Shown: one piece after another, positions 15,022 through 25,605 of the stretch
How the letters are laid out: each line of letters starts with the position of its first letter
Numbering within the stretch: the first letter of the stretch is position 1
Source: Gemmatimonadota bacterium
GTDB taxonomy: Bacteria; Gemmatimonadota; Gemmatimonadetes; Longimicrobiales; Gaopeijiaceae
Length of the DNA stretch: 42,461 nucleotides
Direction: 5' to 3'
Assembly: GCA_028874985.1 (NCBI GenBank)
Contig: JAPPGI010000055.1
Span: forward strand, 2,864-45,324
Notes under the pieces: generated by a model
What the model was told of the DNA's origin: nothing
Databases searched by the model: none
What the model saw: only the letters and a program-made list of their open reading frames with translations
Program-made: the position numbers and the translations under genes

Positions 15022-15922
15022 CCGGGCCGGGCGCGCCCCCCTCCGATTCGGATCGGGCGAACGGACTGCGGGCCATCCGCCTCCGCGTCTACCCCGTGAA
15101 GGGGATGCGGGGCACCGAACTCCGGTCCATGGAATTCGACGACATGGGGCCCCGGTTCGACCGCCGCTGGATGGTGGTCAGGGCGGACGGGGGCTTTGCG
15201 AGCCAGCGGGACACGCCCCGCCTCGCCACCGTCCGTCCCCGCCTGGCCGATGGCGCGCTCCGGCTCGAGACGACGGGCGCGGAGCCCTTGATCCTCCCCG
15301 TGCGTGCCACCGGAAGCCCGGTGCGGGTGCGCATACACGGATCCGGCGCTCTCGCCACCAGCGTGTCTCCCGAAGCCGACGCGTGGCTTTCCGGCGTGCT
15401 CGGCGGGGAGTTCCGCCTGGTCTTCATGCGCCGGGAGAACGCGCGTACCACCGATCCGGCCTACGCCGGCGGCCACCGGGTGAGCTTTGCCGACGGCTAC
15501 CCCGCGCTCGTGGTCAGCGAGGCTTCGGTGGACGAACTGGCCCGCCGCGCCGGCCGCGCGATCCCCGTGGAACGCTTCCGGCCCAACCTCGTCGTCGCCG
15601 GCGCCCACCCCCACGACGAAGACAAATGGAGGCGTTTCGCCGTCGGTGATCTGGATTTCAGCGCCGTCAAGCTGTGCGCCCGCTGCAAGGTCACCACGAC
15701 CGACCAGGAGACCGGCGCCCGCGACCCGGAACGTGAACCGCTGCGCACCCTGGCGCTCTACCGGCGCATCGAGTCGTCGGTGTACTTCGGGGTCAACGTG
15801 GTGCACCACGGCCCGGGACGGATCGCCGTGGGGGACCGTATCGAAGTGACGGAGCGGGGGATCGTGCCGGGTGCCCGGCCGGGCGGGAGCGTGACGGAAC
15901 CGGCGAGCCGAGGGGGAGACGG

Positions 15923-15926
<4 letters not shown>
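15018..15926 (+). CDS. MOSC-domain protein (YcbX/mARC type)
   Basis: 302 residues. N-terminal MOSC beta-barrel domain ([30 protein letters not shown]) followed by a MOSC domain with FRPNLVVAG and [16 protein letters not shown]. The second Cys of CARC aligns with the cysteine that ligates molybdenum in mARC/YcbX. Such proteins reduce N-hydroxylated compounds with a molybdenum cofactor and a partner ferredoxin. No ferredoxin domain is fused here. Overlaps neighbours by 4 nt on both sides. Confidence 0.87.
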
Positions 15927-18403
<2,477 letters not shown>

Positions 18404-18410
18404 CCGCCCC

Positions 18411-19562
18411 ATGAGGTTCCTCGTGCTGGGCGGGGGAACCCAGGGATCGGCCGCCGCCTTCGATCTCCTGCAGGACGATGCGGTGGAGGAAGTCGTCATC
18501 GCCGACCTGAGCACGGACAAGTTCCATCCCGCTCTGCGACCCTACGTCGGAGGCCGTCTGGCCGTCGTCCGCGCCAACGCATCCTGCGAATGGGAGGTAT
18601 CGGCCGCGATGGACGGCGTCACCGGGGTCCTCTGCGCATTTCCCTACTACTTCAACTACGACATGGCCCGGCTGGCGGTGGATGCGGGGGCCCACTTCAC
18701 CGACCTCGGCGGCAACACCGCGATCGTGGACCGGCAGAAGCGACTCGACGCGCGCGCACGCGTCGCGGGACTATCGGTCGTACCCGATGTCGGGCTCGCC
18801 CCGGGGATGGTCAACGTGCTGGCGCAAGGGGCGATCGACCGCCTGGACGCCACGGACTCGGTGCGCCTGTGGGTCGGAGGACTGCCGCGGTACCCCAAGC
18901 CGCCGCTCAACTACCAGATCGTCTACTCGCTGGAGGGAATGCTCGACTACTACGTCACGCCGGCCGAAATCCTGAGAGGGGGCGCGCGCACGACCGTCGA
19001 GGCGCTGTCCGGGGTCGAGACCCTGGACTTCCCGGCTCCCATCGGGTGCCTGGAAGCCTTCCACACCGGCGGCGGAACCTCCACGCTGCCATCGCGCTAT
19101 GAAGGGCGAATCCGGACGCTGGAGTACAAGACGCTCCGCTACCCGGGGCACGTCCGCATCATGCGGGCGATCCGCGATCTGGGACTGCTGAGCGACCGCG
19201 ATGTGGACTACGGGGGCAGACCGGTCAACCCGCGCCGCTTCTTCATCCAGCAGGTCACACCGCTCCTCACGAACGAGGCGGGGAACGACCTGGTCGTCGC
19301 GCGGGTCGAGGTGGAAGGGGTGAAGGGCGGCCGCCCCGCCCGGATCAGGTACGACGTAACCGACTATCACGACCCGGCGAGCGGTATCACCGCCATGGGG
19401 CGGACCACCGGGTTCTCCCTGGCCATCGTGGCCCTGATGCAGGCCCGGGGCGAGGTGGCCGCGGCGGGGGTGGGTACGCCCGACGAGGTGGTCCCGGCCG
19501 AGCCGTATGCGGAAGCGCTCAGGCGGCGGGGCGTTCGCGTCGTGTGCTCCGAAGAGGGGTGA
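18411..19562 (+). CDS. Saccharopine dehydrogenase-family oxidoreductase
   Basis: 383 residues, ATG at 18411, 7 bp after the topoisomerase gene. N-terminal Rossmann fold with VLGGGTQGSAAAFDLL, and AGAHFTDLGGN and DVGLAPGMVNVLAQGA, the signatures of saccharopine reductase/lysine 6-dehydrogenase-like proteins. A homoserine-dehydrogenase-like substrate domain follows (LPRYPKPPLNYQIVYSLEG). The likely reaction is NAD(P)-linked oxidation or reduction of a lysine-derived amino acid. No other lysine pathway genes are near, so the substrate remains open. Confidence 0.85.
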   Translation: MRFLVLGGGTQGSAAAFDLLQDDAVEEVVIADLSTDKFHPALRPYVGGRLAVVRANASCEWEVSAAMDGVTGVLCAFPYYFNYDMARLAVDAGAHFTDLGGNTAIVDRQKRLDARARVAGLSVVPDVGLAPGMVNVLAQGAIDRLDATDSVRLWVGGLPRYPKPPLNYQIVYSLEGMLDYYVTPAEILRGGARTTVEALSGVETLDFPAPIGCLEAFHTGGGTSTLPSRYEGRIRTLEYKTLRYPGHVRIMRAIRDLGLLSDRDVDYGGRPVNPRRFFIQQVTPLLTNEAGNDLVVARVEVEGVKGGRPARIRYDVTDYHDPASGITAMGRTTGFSLAIVALMQARGEVAAAGVGTPDEVVPAEPYAEALRRRGVRVVCSEEG

Positions 19563-19579
19563 GGCGCGGAAGTCCGTGT

Positions 19580-19585
19580 TATCTT
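19580..19585 (+). promoter_or_regulatory. -10 element of a probable leaderless transcript
   Basis: TATCTT followed by exactly 7 nt and then the ATG of the PD40 gene. No Shine–Dalgarno sequence lies between. This is the geometry of leaderless genes, where the ATG is the transcription start. Confidence 0.45.
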
Positions 19586-19592
19586 ACGCACC

Positions 19593-20669
19593 ATGATTCG
19601 CCACGGCCCATCTCTCCTGCTGGCCGGTCTGGCCATTGTTTCGCCCACGGCAACGCACTCCCAGAACAACGAAAGCCCCAACAGTTCCGAGCTCGTGAAG
19701 CCCGGTGAGTCCCGCTTCGGCGGCATGCGGCAGCTCACCTTCGCGGGCGAGAACGCCGAAGCCTACTGGGCCTTCGACGGCTCCTCGCTCATCTTCCAGT
19801 CGAGTCCGGTCCCGGGCGAGGGGTGCGACCAGATCTACACCCTCGACCCGGCCACCGGCGCCCGCCAACTCGTCAGCACCGGCAAGGGACGCACGACCTG
19901 CGCCTATTTCTACCCCGCCGGCGACCGCATCCTCTACTCATCCACCCACCACCACGACCCCGCCTGCCCCGCCCCTCCCGACCGTTCGCGCGGCTACGTC
20001 TGGCCCATCCATCCCACCTTCGACATCTTCGCGGCCGACGCCGACGGCTCCAACCCCGTCCAGCTCACCACCGGAACCGGTTACGACGCCGAGGCGACCT
20101 TCTCCCCCACCGGCCACCGCATCATCTTCACCTCCCTGCGCGACGGCGACCTCGACCTCTACTCCATGCTTCCGGACGGCTCGGACGTGCGGCGCGTTAC
20201 CGACCGGCTCGGCTACGACGGCGGCGCCTTCTACAGCCCCGACGGCACTAAGATCGTGTGGCGCGCCCACTATCCCGAGACCCCGGAGGCCCGCGAAGAC
20301 TACCTGTCGCTGCTGGCCGACGGCCTCCTCCGCCCCTCCGCCCTCGAGATCTGGGTCGCGGACGCGGACGGCTCCAACCCGCGCCGGCTCACCGACAACG
20401 GCGCCGCCAACTTCGCCCCCTACTGGCACCCCTCCGGTGAGAAGATCATCTTCTCGTCGAACATGGACGACCCGCTCGGCCGGGACTTCGAGATCTACCT
20501 GATCAACATCGACGGCACCGGTCTGGAGCGGGTGACGTACTCGGAGGGCTTCGACGGATTCCCGGTGTTCCACCCGGACGGCACCCGCCTCGCCTTCTCG
20601 TCGAACCGCAACATGTCGCACGAGGGCAACACGAACGTGTTTCTCGTGGAGTGGCTGGACGGGAAGTGA
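19593..20669 (+). CDS. Secreted PD40/TolB-type beta-propeller protein
   Basis: 358 residues, ATG at 19593. Signal peptide MIRHGPSLLLAGLAIVSPTA ending THSQ. Repeated PD40 blades follow: FSPTGHRIIFTS, YSPDGTKIVWRA, WHPSGEKIIFSS, FHPDGTRLAFSS, each near a DADGSN or IDGTG turn. Probably a periplasmic or outer-membrane-facing propeller for protein contact; two cysteine-bearing segments (GCDQIY, TTCAYF) could form a disulfide. Not co-linear with the partial PD40 protein at the window start, which has an extra Ig-like domain. It converges with the NUDIX gene over 12 bp. Confidence 0.85.
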   Translation: MIRHGPSLLLAGLAIVSPTATHSQNNESPNSSELVKPGESRFGGMRQLTFAGENAEAYWAFDGSSLIFQSSPVPGEGCDQIYTLDPATGARQLVSTGKGRTTCAYFYPAGDRILYSSTHHHDPACPAPPDRSRGYVWPIHPTFDIFAADADGSNPVQLTTGTGYDAEATFSPTGHRIIFTSLRDGDLDLYSMLPDGSDVRRVTDRLGYDGGAFYSPDGTKIVWRAHYPETPEAREDYLSLLADGLLRPSALEIWVADADGSNPRRLTDNGAANFAPYWHPSGEKIIFSSNMDDPLGRDFEIYLINIDGTGLERVTYSEGFDGFPVFHPDGTRLAFSSNRNMSHEGNTNVFLVEWLDGK

Positions 20670-20681
20670 CGCGGACCCGGG

Positions 20682-21290
20682 TCAGACCAACTCCAGAAAC
20701 AGCGTCAGAATCCGGTAGGTCAGTCCCCAGATCACCCGGCCTTCGACGCGGATGGCCGGGAAATTCCGCACCGGCCCTCCATCCGTCCAGGGGTGGGACC
20801 CACGGTTCTCGGCCTTGGCCAGTTCCACCACGGAGAACCAGTGCACCGACGCCACCTCGGGGCTCGCTACCCGCGCGGCCGCATCCGGTCCGGCCCGGAA
20901 GACGAATGGCCAGATCGTGATCACGGGCAACCGCGCCCCGAGGGGGCGCACCGTCTCGATCCGGCCGAGGGTGCCCCACCCCGCCTCCAGCGACAGCCCC
21001 GTCTCCTCGCGCGTCTCGCGAATCGCCGCGGCCAGCAGCCCGTCGTCCACGGGATCGAGGCTCCCGCCGGGGAGCGCCATCTGTCCCGACCACGGATCCC
21101 CGGGAGACTCGGCTCGCCGGATCACCAGTACGTCGCACTCCCGGACCGGCGGGTCCGCAAGTCCCGGCGGACCGCGCAGCACCAGCGCGACCGCCGCGTT
21201 CCGGCGGTCCCTGTCGGGGACGGCCGACAAGGCGCGACCGAAGCGCGCGTCCAGTGCCGGCGCCAGCGCGGAAAGTCGGCGGCCCCTCAC
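20682..21290 (-). CDS. CoA pyrophosphatase-type NUDIX hydrolase
   Basis: 202 residues from GTG 21290, overlapping queE by 4 nt. The UPF0035/NudL signature is present: SGQMALPGGSLDPVDDG followed by AAIRETREETGL, a Nudix box with REx2EExGL. These enzymes split coenzyme A or acyl-CoA into 3',5'-ADP and phosphopantetheine. E. coli NudL has GQVAFPGG at the same place. The reading frame extends upstream into queE but with no coding character of its own. Last gene of a three-gene minus-strand operon. Confidence 0.83.
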   Translation of the reverse strand: MRGRRLSALAPALDARFGRALSAVPDRDRRNAAVALVLRGPPGLADPPVRECDVLVIRRAESPGDPWSGQMALPGGSLDPVDDGLLAAAIRETREETGLSLEAGWGTLGRIETVRPLGARLPVITIWPFVFRAGPDAAARVASPEVASVHWFSVVELAKAENRGSHPWTDGGPVRNFPAIRVEGRVIWGLTYRILTLFLELV

Positions 21291-21979
21291 ACCCCCGCCC
21301 GGTCCGGCCCCCAGATGTGCTTGTGCAACTGGGTCTGAAACCGGACCGGCAGCCCGCTCGCCAGGATGGCGCCGGCCAACTCCTCCATCGTCTCCATCCC
21401 CCACACCGGCGACACCAGCAGCGCCCCGAGCGAACCCACGCGGACCCGCTCGTCGAGCCGGTGGCGGCGGATCACCGCCGCGGCCCACTCGAAGTCCTCC
21501 GGATCCGCCACCACGAACTTGACCTCGTCCCGCCCCGTGAGGTGGTTCAGGTTCGACCACAGGTTGCGCCGCTCCTCCCCCGAGCCGGGGCACTTCAGGT
21601 CCATGATGCGGTGCACCCGGTCGTCGAGGACGCTCACGTCAAGCGCGCCCGAGGTCTCCACCAGCACGGTGTAGCCGTCGTCGACGAGCCGTCCGGCCAG
21701 CACCGCCGCGCCGGGTTGTACGAGCGGTTCCCCCCCGGTGATCTCGACCAGGCCACATTTCCTTCGGGCCACCGCATGCAACACCTCGTCGATCGTCATG
21801 CGTCTGCCGCCGTGGAAGGCGTACGCGGTGTCACACCAGACGCAGCGCAGCGGGCACCCGGTCAGCCGCACGAAGGTGCACGGCAGGCCGGCGCGGGTGG
21901 ACTCCCCCTGGATGGAATGGAAGATCTCGGTCACGCGCACCGACGGTCCGGGGTCGCCGCCCACCCTCGATTCCGTCAC
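21287..21979 (-). CDS. queE: 7-carboxy-7-deazaguanine synthase (radical SAM)
   Basis: 230 residues, GTG start. FHSIQGESTRAGLPCTFVRLTGCPLRCVWCDT is diagnostic of QueE: C42, C46 and C49 form the CX3CX2C iron–sulfur site. ITGGEPL is the SAM-binding GGE motif and LVETSG follows. QueE makes the deazaguanine base used for queuosine in tRNA, or for 7-deazaguanine DNA modification. No queC, queD or queF is in the window, so the downstream use is undetermined. Overlaps both neighbours by 4 nt. Confidence 0.93.
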   Translation of the reverse strand: MTESRVGGDPGPSVRVTEIFHSIQGESTRAGLPCTFVRLTGCPLRCVWCDTAYAFHGGRRMTIDEVLHAVARRKCGLVEITGGEPLVQPGAAVLAGRLVDDGYTVLVETSGALDVSVLDDRVHRIMDLKCPGSGEERRNLWSNLNHLTGRDEVKFVVADPEDFEWAAAVIRRHRLDERVRVGSLGALLVSPVWGMETMEELAGAILASGLPVRFQTQLHKHIWGPDRAGV

Positions 21980-22353
21980 CGCTCGCCCCCCTCCCCCGCT
22001 CCACCCACCTCCGCCGCCCTCACCACGGCCTCGTTGAGCAGACGCTGCACCTCGTGCAGGGTGAGCGCCCCCGCCTCCTCCGCAACCTCGCGACGGGTGG
22101 CTCCCCGCCAGAGCAGCGGGCTCTCCACATGGCCCACGATGCCCAAGCCGGTGGCGGCCCAGCGCGGGAAGACCAGGTATCCGACCACCGGCGCCCTCAG
22201 GTCCGCCGTTCGTTCCGTCTCGATGGAGACCGTGTACGGCTGGCCGTCGACGGCCTCGAAGGCGGGCGGGCGGGTGTGGACGGCAAAGTACCCCCCGAGG
22301 GTGTGGTCATCCTGTCCCCTTCCTGCCTCCGGCCGGTCCGCCGGGTCGCTCAT
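21976..22353 (-). CDS. Hypothetical protein preceding queE
   Basis: 125 residues. ATG 22353 is preferred because GGAAGGAG lies 9 nt upstream; a longer frame lacks one. The acidic N-terminal ~25 residues are followed by an alpha/beta region with GGYFAVHTRPPAFEAVDGQPYTVSIETER and GYLVFPRWAATGLGIVGHVESPLLWRG, then a helix LTLHEVQRLLNEAVVRA. No signal peptide and no recognised domain. Its stop overlaps the queE start, so the two are translationally coupled, but any shared function is unproven. Confidence 0.65.
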   Translation of the reverse strand: MSDPADRPEAGRGQDDHTLGGYFAVHTRPPAFEAVDGQPYTVSIETERTADLRAPVVGYLVFPRWAATGLGIVGHVESPLLWRGATRREVAEEAGALTLHEVQRLLNEAVVRAAEVGGAGEGGER

Positions 22354-22461
22354 CTCGCTCGCTCCTTCCCGCGGCGGGCCGCCGCCGGTCGACATCGGCG
22401 CCGTGCCCGCCGAACCCAAAGCTAACCGTGCCCCGCGTCGCCGTGGCCCGGTCCGATTCCC

Positions 22462-22467
22462 TATACT
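22462..22467 (+). promoter_or_regulatory. Possible -10 element of the oxidoreductase–mazG operon
   Basis: TATACT lies 80 nt before the chosen GTG start, in the 194-bp gap between the two divergent operons. No convincing -35 hexamer is seen. Confidence 0.3.
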
Positions 22468-22547
22468 TCTTCGGCACGCCCTTCCGGCGGCGGGCCTCGC
22501 AAGGCCGTTCGATCCCCAACCTCACCGAGAAAGGTCGCTTCCCCAAG

Positions 22548-23585
22548 GTGCTGGCAGCGGTGTTTCACAAGAACGGCGGCCCCGAGGTCGTCAAGGTCGA
22601 AGACGTCCCCGTCCCCCGTCCCGGGGTGGCCCAGTTCAGGATCCGGGTCGAGGCCTCCTCCATGAACCACCTTGACCTGTGGATGCGGCGCGGTCTCCCG
22701 ATCGAGATCCCGATGCCGCACATCGGCGGTTCGGACATTGCGGGCACCGTCGACGAGGCGGGGGGCGGGGCCGACCGCACCCGGATCGGCAGGCGTGTGG
22801 TCGTCGATCCGTCGATCATGTACGACTGGTACCGGTTGGCGAGGATTCCCGGGCTGGACGTCGAACCCTTCCAGGTCATCGGAGAGCACACGCAGGGTGG
22901 CTTCGCCGAATTCGCGGTTGTGCCGGCCGCGAACGTGGTGGAGCTGCCCGACGGGTTCCCGGCCGCAACGGCGGCGGCCGCGGCGCTGGCCGGCGTCACC
23001 GCGTGGCGGGGGCTCATGTCGCGCGGCTGTCTGCGAGAGGGCGAACGCGTGCTGATCACCGGCGCCAGCGGGGGTGTGTCGTCGATGGCGGTCCAGTTCG
23101 CCGACGCCGCGGGTGCCGAGGTCTTCGCGGTGACATCGTCGGAGGACAACGTACGGCGCGTACGCGCTCTGGGCGCGCACCACGTCTTCGACCGCACCAC
23201 CACCGACTGGGGCCGGGAGATTCACCGGATGACCGGGAGGAGGGGCGTGGACCTCTGCCTCGATTCGGTCGGCGAGGCCATCTGGCCCCAGCTCCTGCGC
23301 GCGCTGGCGGTAGGGGGGCGGCTGGTGTCGTTCGGTGCGACCACGGGCCCCGCCGGAAAGATCGACATCCGGCTGCTCTTCTGGCGGCAGCTCTCGATCC
23401 TGGGATCGACGATGGGCACGCGTGCGGAGTTCCGCGAGGCCATGGACATGGTATTCCGGGGCGTTGTCACGCCGCCGGTCCACGCCGTCCTCCCGCTCAG
23501 CGAGGCGCGGCGGGCCCACGAGCTCCTCGAGGCGGGGAATGTCTTCGGCAAGCTCGTGCTCGCACCGGGGAGCGAGCCCGCGTGA
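22548..23585 (+). CDS. MDR-family oxidoreductase without zinc-loop cysteines
   Basis: 345 residues from GTG 22548 (VLAAVFHKNGGPEVVKVEDV is the standard family start). GroES-like N-domain with SSMNHLDLWMRRG and HIGGSDIAGTVDEAG, then a Rossmann NAD(P) domain with ITGASGGVSSMAVQFA. Close zinc-type relatives carry four Cys in the segment after RVVV (structural zinc loop); here that segment, DPSIMYDWYRLARIPG, has none. The protein therefore probably works without structural zinc, as quinone oxidoreductases do. The frame is open further upstream but over non-conserved sequence. It overlaps the mazG-like gene by 4 nt. Confidence 0.83.
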   Translation: MLAAVFHKNGGPEVVKVEDVPVPRPGVAQFRIRVEASSMNHLDLWMRRGLPIEIPMPHIGGSDIAGTVDEAGGGADRTRIGRRVVVDPSIMYDWYRLARIPGLDVEPFQVIGEHTQGGFAEFAVVPAANVVELPDGFPAATAAAAALAGVTAWRGLMSRGCLREGERVLITGASGGVSSMAVQFADAAGAEVFAVTSSEDNVRRVRALGAHHVFDRTTTDWGREIHRMTGRRGVDLCLDSVGEAIWPQLLRALAVGGRLVSFGATTGPAGKIDIRLLFWRQLSILGSTMGTRAEFREAMDMVFRGVVTPPVHAVLPLSEARRAHELLEAGNVFGKLVLAPGSEPA

Positions 23586-23926
23586 CCTTCCGCGCGGCGC
23601 AGGAACGGGTCGACCGCTGGATCAGCCGCTTCGAGGAGGGGTACTGGCCGCCGCTGGCGATTCTGGCCCGGCTCATCGAAGAGGTCGGCGAGCTTGCCCG
23701 CGAGGTCAATCACCGTTTTGGCTCCAAGCCCAAACGCGAGGACGAGGCGCCGGCCGAACTGGAGCTTGAGATCGCCGACATCCTCTTCGTGCTGATTTCG
23801 CTCGCCAACCAGCAGGGGATCGACCTGGACCGGGCCTTCGCGCGGGCCATGGACAAGTATGAGGAACGCGACCGGGACCGGTGGACCCCGAAACCACGCA
23901 GCGACGACACCGGCCCGGCGCCGTAA
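23582..23926 (+). CDS. MazG-like nucleotide pyrophosphohydrolase
   Basis: 114 residues, GTG start overlapping the previous stop (GTGA). All-alpha NTP pyrophosphatase with the metal-binding helices LARLIEEVGELAREVNH (EExxE) and ELEIADILFVLISLA (ExxD), and NQQGIDLDRAF after them. These proteins hydrolyse (d)NTPs to monophosphates for pool cleansing. Single-domain length indicates the short MazG-like type, not the two-domain MazG. Confidence 0.86.
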   Translation: MTFRAAQERVDRWISRFEEGYWPPLAILARLIEEVGELAREVNHRFGSKPKREDEAPAELELEIADILFVLISLANQQGIDLDRAFARAMDKYEERDRDRWTPKPRSDDTGPAP

Positions 23927-23974
23927 CGAATCGCCCGCCCCGGCTGTCCGCGATACAGGGACATGCTTCGTTAC
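23923..23974 (+). promoter_or_regulatory. Inverted repeat GTAACGAA…TTCGTTAC upstream of the sigma gene
   Basis: 8-bp arms at 23923–23930 and 23967–23974, perfect, separated by 36 bp; the first arm overlaps the mazG-like stop. GTAAC resembles the AAC core of ECF -35 elements. It could be a promoter or operator of the sigma-factor gene 26 bp downstream. Confidence 0.3.
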
Positions 23975-24000
23975 GAATCACTCCAACCAGCCGGGCCCGA

Positions 24001-24561
24001 ATGGACAGTGGGGAGACCGACGGGATCCTTGTCGCTCGCGTCCGGCGCGGAGACAGCCGGGCGTTCGACCAGCTGGTCCGGCGGCACCTGAGGACGGCTC
24101 ACGCCGTGGCCCGGGCCACCCTGGACAACCCCGACGACGCGGACGACGTGTGCCAGGATGCGTTCATCCGGGCGCTCAAGCGAATCGACGACTGCCGCAA
24201 CCCCGAGCGCTTCGGGGCGTGGCTCATGGCGATCGTCCGCAATACGGCGCACAACAGGAGGGACTACAACCGGATCCGCGCGGCGGTTCCGCTCGAAAAG
24301 GCGTATTCGGCCGCGTCGCGGGACGACCCGCTGGAGGACGCCGGTCGAGCCGAGCTCAGGAGCCGTCTCAAGGAAGCCATGACACACCTGACCGAACTAC
24401 AGCGCAAGGTTCTGCTCCTCTACGATCTCGAGGGGTGGAGCCACGGCGAAATCGCGAGCGAACTGGGGATATCCGCCGGTTCTTCGCGGGTGCATCTGCA
24501 TGTCGCCAGAAAGGCCATGCGCAGGCACCTGGCGGGAACGCTCGCGCTGGGGACCCTGTGA
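24001..24561 (+). CDS. ECF-type RNA polymerase sigma factor
   Basis: 186 residues, ATG at 24001. Region 2 spans FDQLVRRHLRTAHAVA…DDADDVCQDAFIRALKRID…FGAWLMAIVRNTAHN, and region 4 spans LTELQRKVLLLYDLEGWSHGEIASELGISAGSSRVHLHVARKAM. No region 3, as expected for ECF. It would redirect RNA polymerase to envelope or stress promoters. The next two genes, a single-pass membrane protein and a Spy-like protein, are the likely sensor/regulator partners. The DNA-contact residues do not identify the ECF group. Confidence 0.92.
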   Translation: MDSGETDGILVARVRRGDSRAFDQLVRRHLRTAHAVARATLDNPDDADDVCQDAFIRALKRIDDCRNPERFGAWLMAIVRNTAHNRRDYNRIRAAVPLEKAYSAASRDDPLEDAGRAELRSRLKEAMTHLTELQRKVLLLYDLEGWSHGEIASELGISAGSSRVHLHVARKAMRRHLAGTLALGTL

Positions 24562-24577
24562 ACCGGAGGGAATCAGA

Positions 24578-24979
24578 ATGACCGAACTGCCCGCACCCGG
24601 AAGCGGAAGCACCCGCAACGGAGGGTCGGACCACCGGAAGGAGGCCTCCGGGCTGGCCCCGGAAACCGACCCCGGCCGCTGGGAGGCCCTGGTGGCGCGC
24701 ATCCTGGCCGAAGCGCGCCCTCTACTGGAGGTCCGGCGGCGACGGCACTCGCTCGCCCGCACCCTCTCCGGCTGGCGCAGGCCCGTCGTGACCGGTGCGG
24801 TGGGGCTGGCGGCGGCGGCGGCCGCCACCCTGGTTCTTCTGCCGGGGAACGCCTCGCCGCCGGTGGAGGCGTCGATCGCCGAAGTCGCGGTCCCCTGGTC
24901 GGTCGCGGCGTGGATGGACGGGAGCCACGCGCCGACCGTCGAGGAGCTGGTCCTGGCCCTCGAGGAGTATTCGCCATGA
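24578..24979 (+). CDS. Single-pass membrane protein, candidate anti-sigma factor
   Basis: 133 residues, ATG with GGAGGG 8 nt upstream. Cytoplasmic N-terminal ~65 residues (…PETDPGRWEALVARILAEARPLLEVRRRR), one membrane helix VVTGAVGLAAAAAATLVLL, then a short outer segment ending VEELVLALEEYSP. No zinc HxxxCxxC anti-sigma motif is present. Its position right after the ECF gene makes an anti-sigma role the best guess, but this is context only. Overlaps the following gene by 4 nt. Confidence 0.7.
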   Translation: MTELPAPGSGSTRNGGSDHRKEASGLAPETDPGRWEALVARILAEARPLLEVRRRRHSLARTLSGWRRPVVTGAVGLAAAAAATLVLLPGNASPPVEASIAEVAVPWSVAAWMDGSHAPTVEELVLALEEYSP

Positions 24980-25491
24980 GTGGGAGAACGGCGGCAGCGG
25001 TCGTCCTCGCGGCGGTCTTCTTCGCCGGGGCCGCCACGGCCCTGGGCGTTCTTCGTCTGTTGGACCACCGGCACGAGCCCTACGCGGCCGGCGGTCGTCC
25101 CCCCTTCCCCGACGATTTCCGGCCGCGCGCCGGAGAGCGAGACGGTGACGCCCGGGGTCCCCGCCGCTTCTTCGGAGAGCCCCGGCGCTACACCGACGTG
25201 GCCCGCATTCGCGTCACGGACCGGATGGCCAGGGCTCTCCAGCTCACCGACGAGCAGCGCGACGCGATCGACGAAGCCATGGAGCGTTCGCGGGTTGACG
25301 CCCAGGAGGCAATGGCGGAAGTGCTGCCCCGGCTGCAGGGCCGCCTGGATTCGCTCCACGCCGCGATCGACGGGATCCTGACCGAGGAGCAGCGCGAGGC
25401 CTTCCGCGAGTTCCGCCGCCAGGACCGGGACCGTTTCAGGCGGGAGGGCAGCCGTTGGTTCCGTTGGCCCCGCCGGGGCGGCCGGCGGTAG
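24976..25491 (+). CDS. Spy/CpxP-like periplasmic protein with membrane anchor
   Basis: 171 residues. N-terminal helix TAAAVVLAAVFFAGAATAL, then a charged linker and a helical part with two LTxxQ motifs: LQLTDEQRDAIDEAM and ILTEEQREAFREF. LTxxQ repeats mark the Spy/CpxP/CnrX family of periplasmic chaperones and metal or stress sensors. Encoded after an ECF sigma and a membrane protein, it fits the periplasmic sensor of a three-component system such as CnrYXH. The C-terminus is very basic (RRWFRWPRRGGRR type). Confidence 0.75.
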   Translation: MSGRTAAAVVLAAVFFAGAATALGVLRLLDHRHEPYAAGGRPPFPDDFRPRAGERDGDARGPRRFFGEPRRYTDVARIRVTDRMARALQLTDEQRDAIDEAMERSRVDAQEAMAEVLPRLQGRLDSLHAAIDGILTEEQREAFREFRRQDRDRFRREGSRWFRWPRRGGRR

Positions 25492-25605
25492 CAGGCCACA
25501 CCTTGCCTCCCGCCCGTTTGCGGGCATCTTGTCATGTCCCCGCACGCGGAACCCACGACCGCGCGGCCGCGATCTCATCCGAGAGCCCACCCGATACCGC
25601 CAGCC

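Noticed and set aside
20674-20683. GACCCGGGTC palindrome between convergent genes as a terminator
   Set aside because: A 10-bp perfect palindrome has no loop and no T-run; a stable RNA hairpin is unlikely.
25534-25605. ATG 25534 as the threonine dehydrogenase start
   Set aside because: It adds 24 Pro/Arg/His-rich residues before the MKRILVTGAGG nucleotide-binding start. ATG 25606 fits the family.
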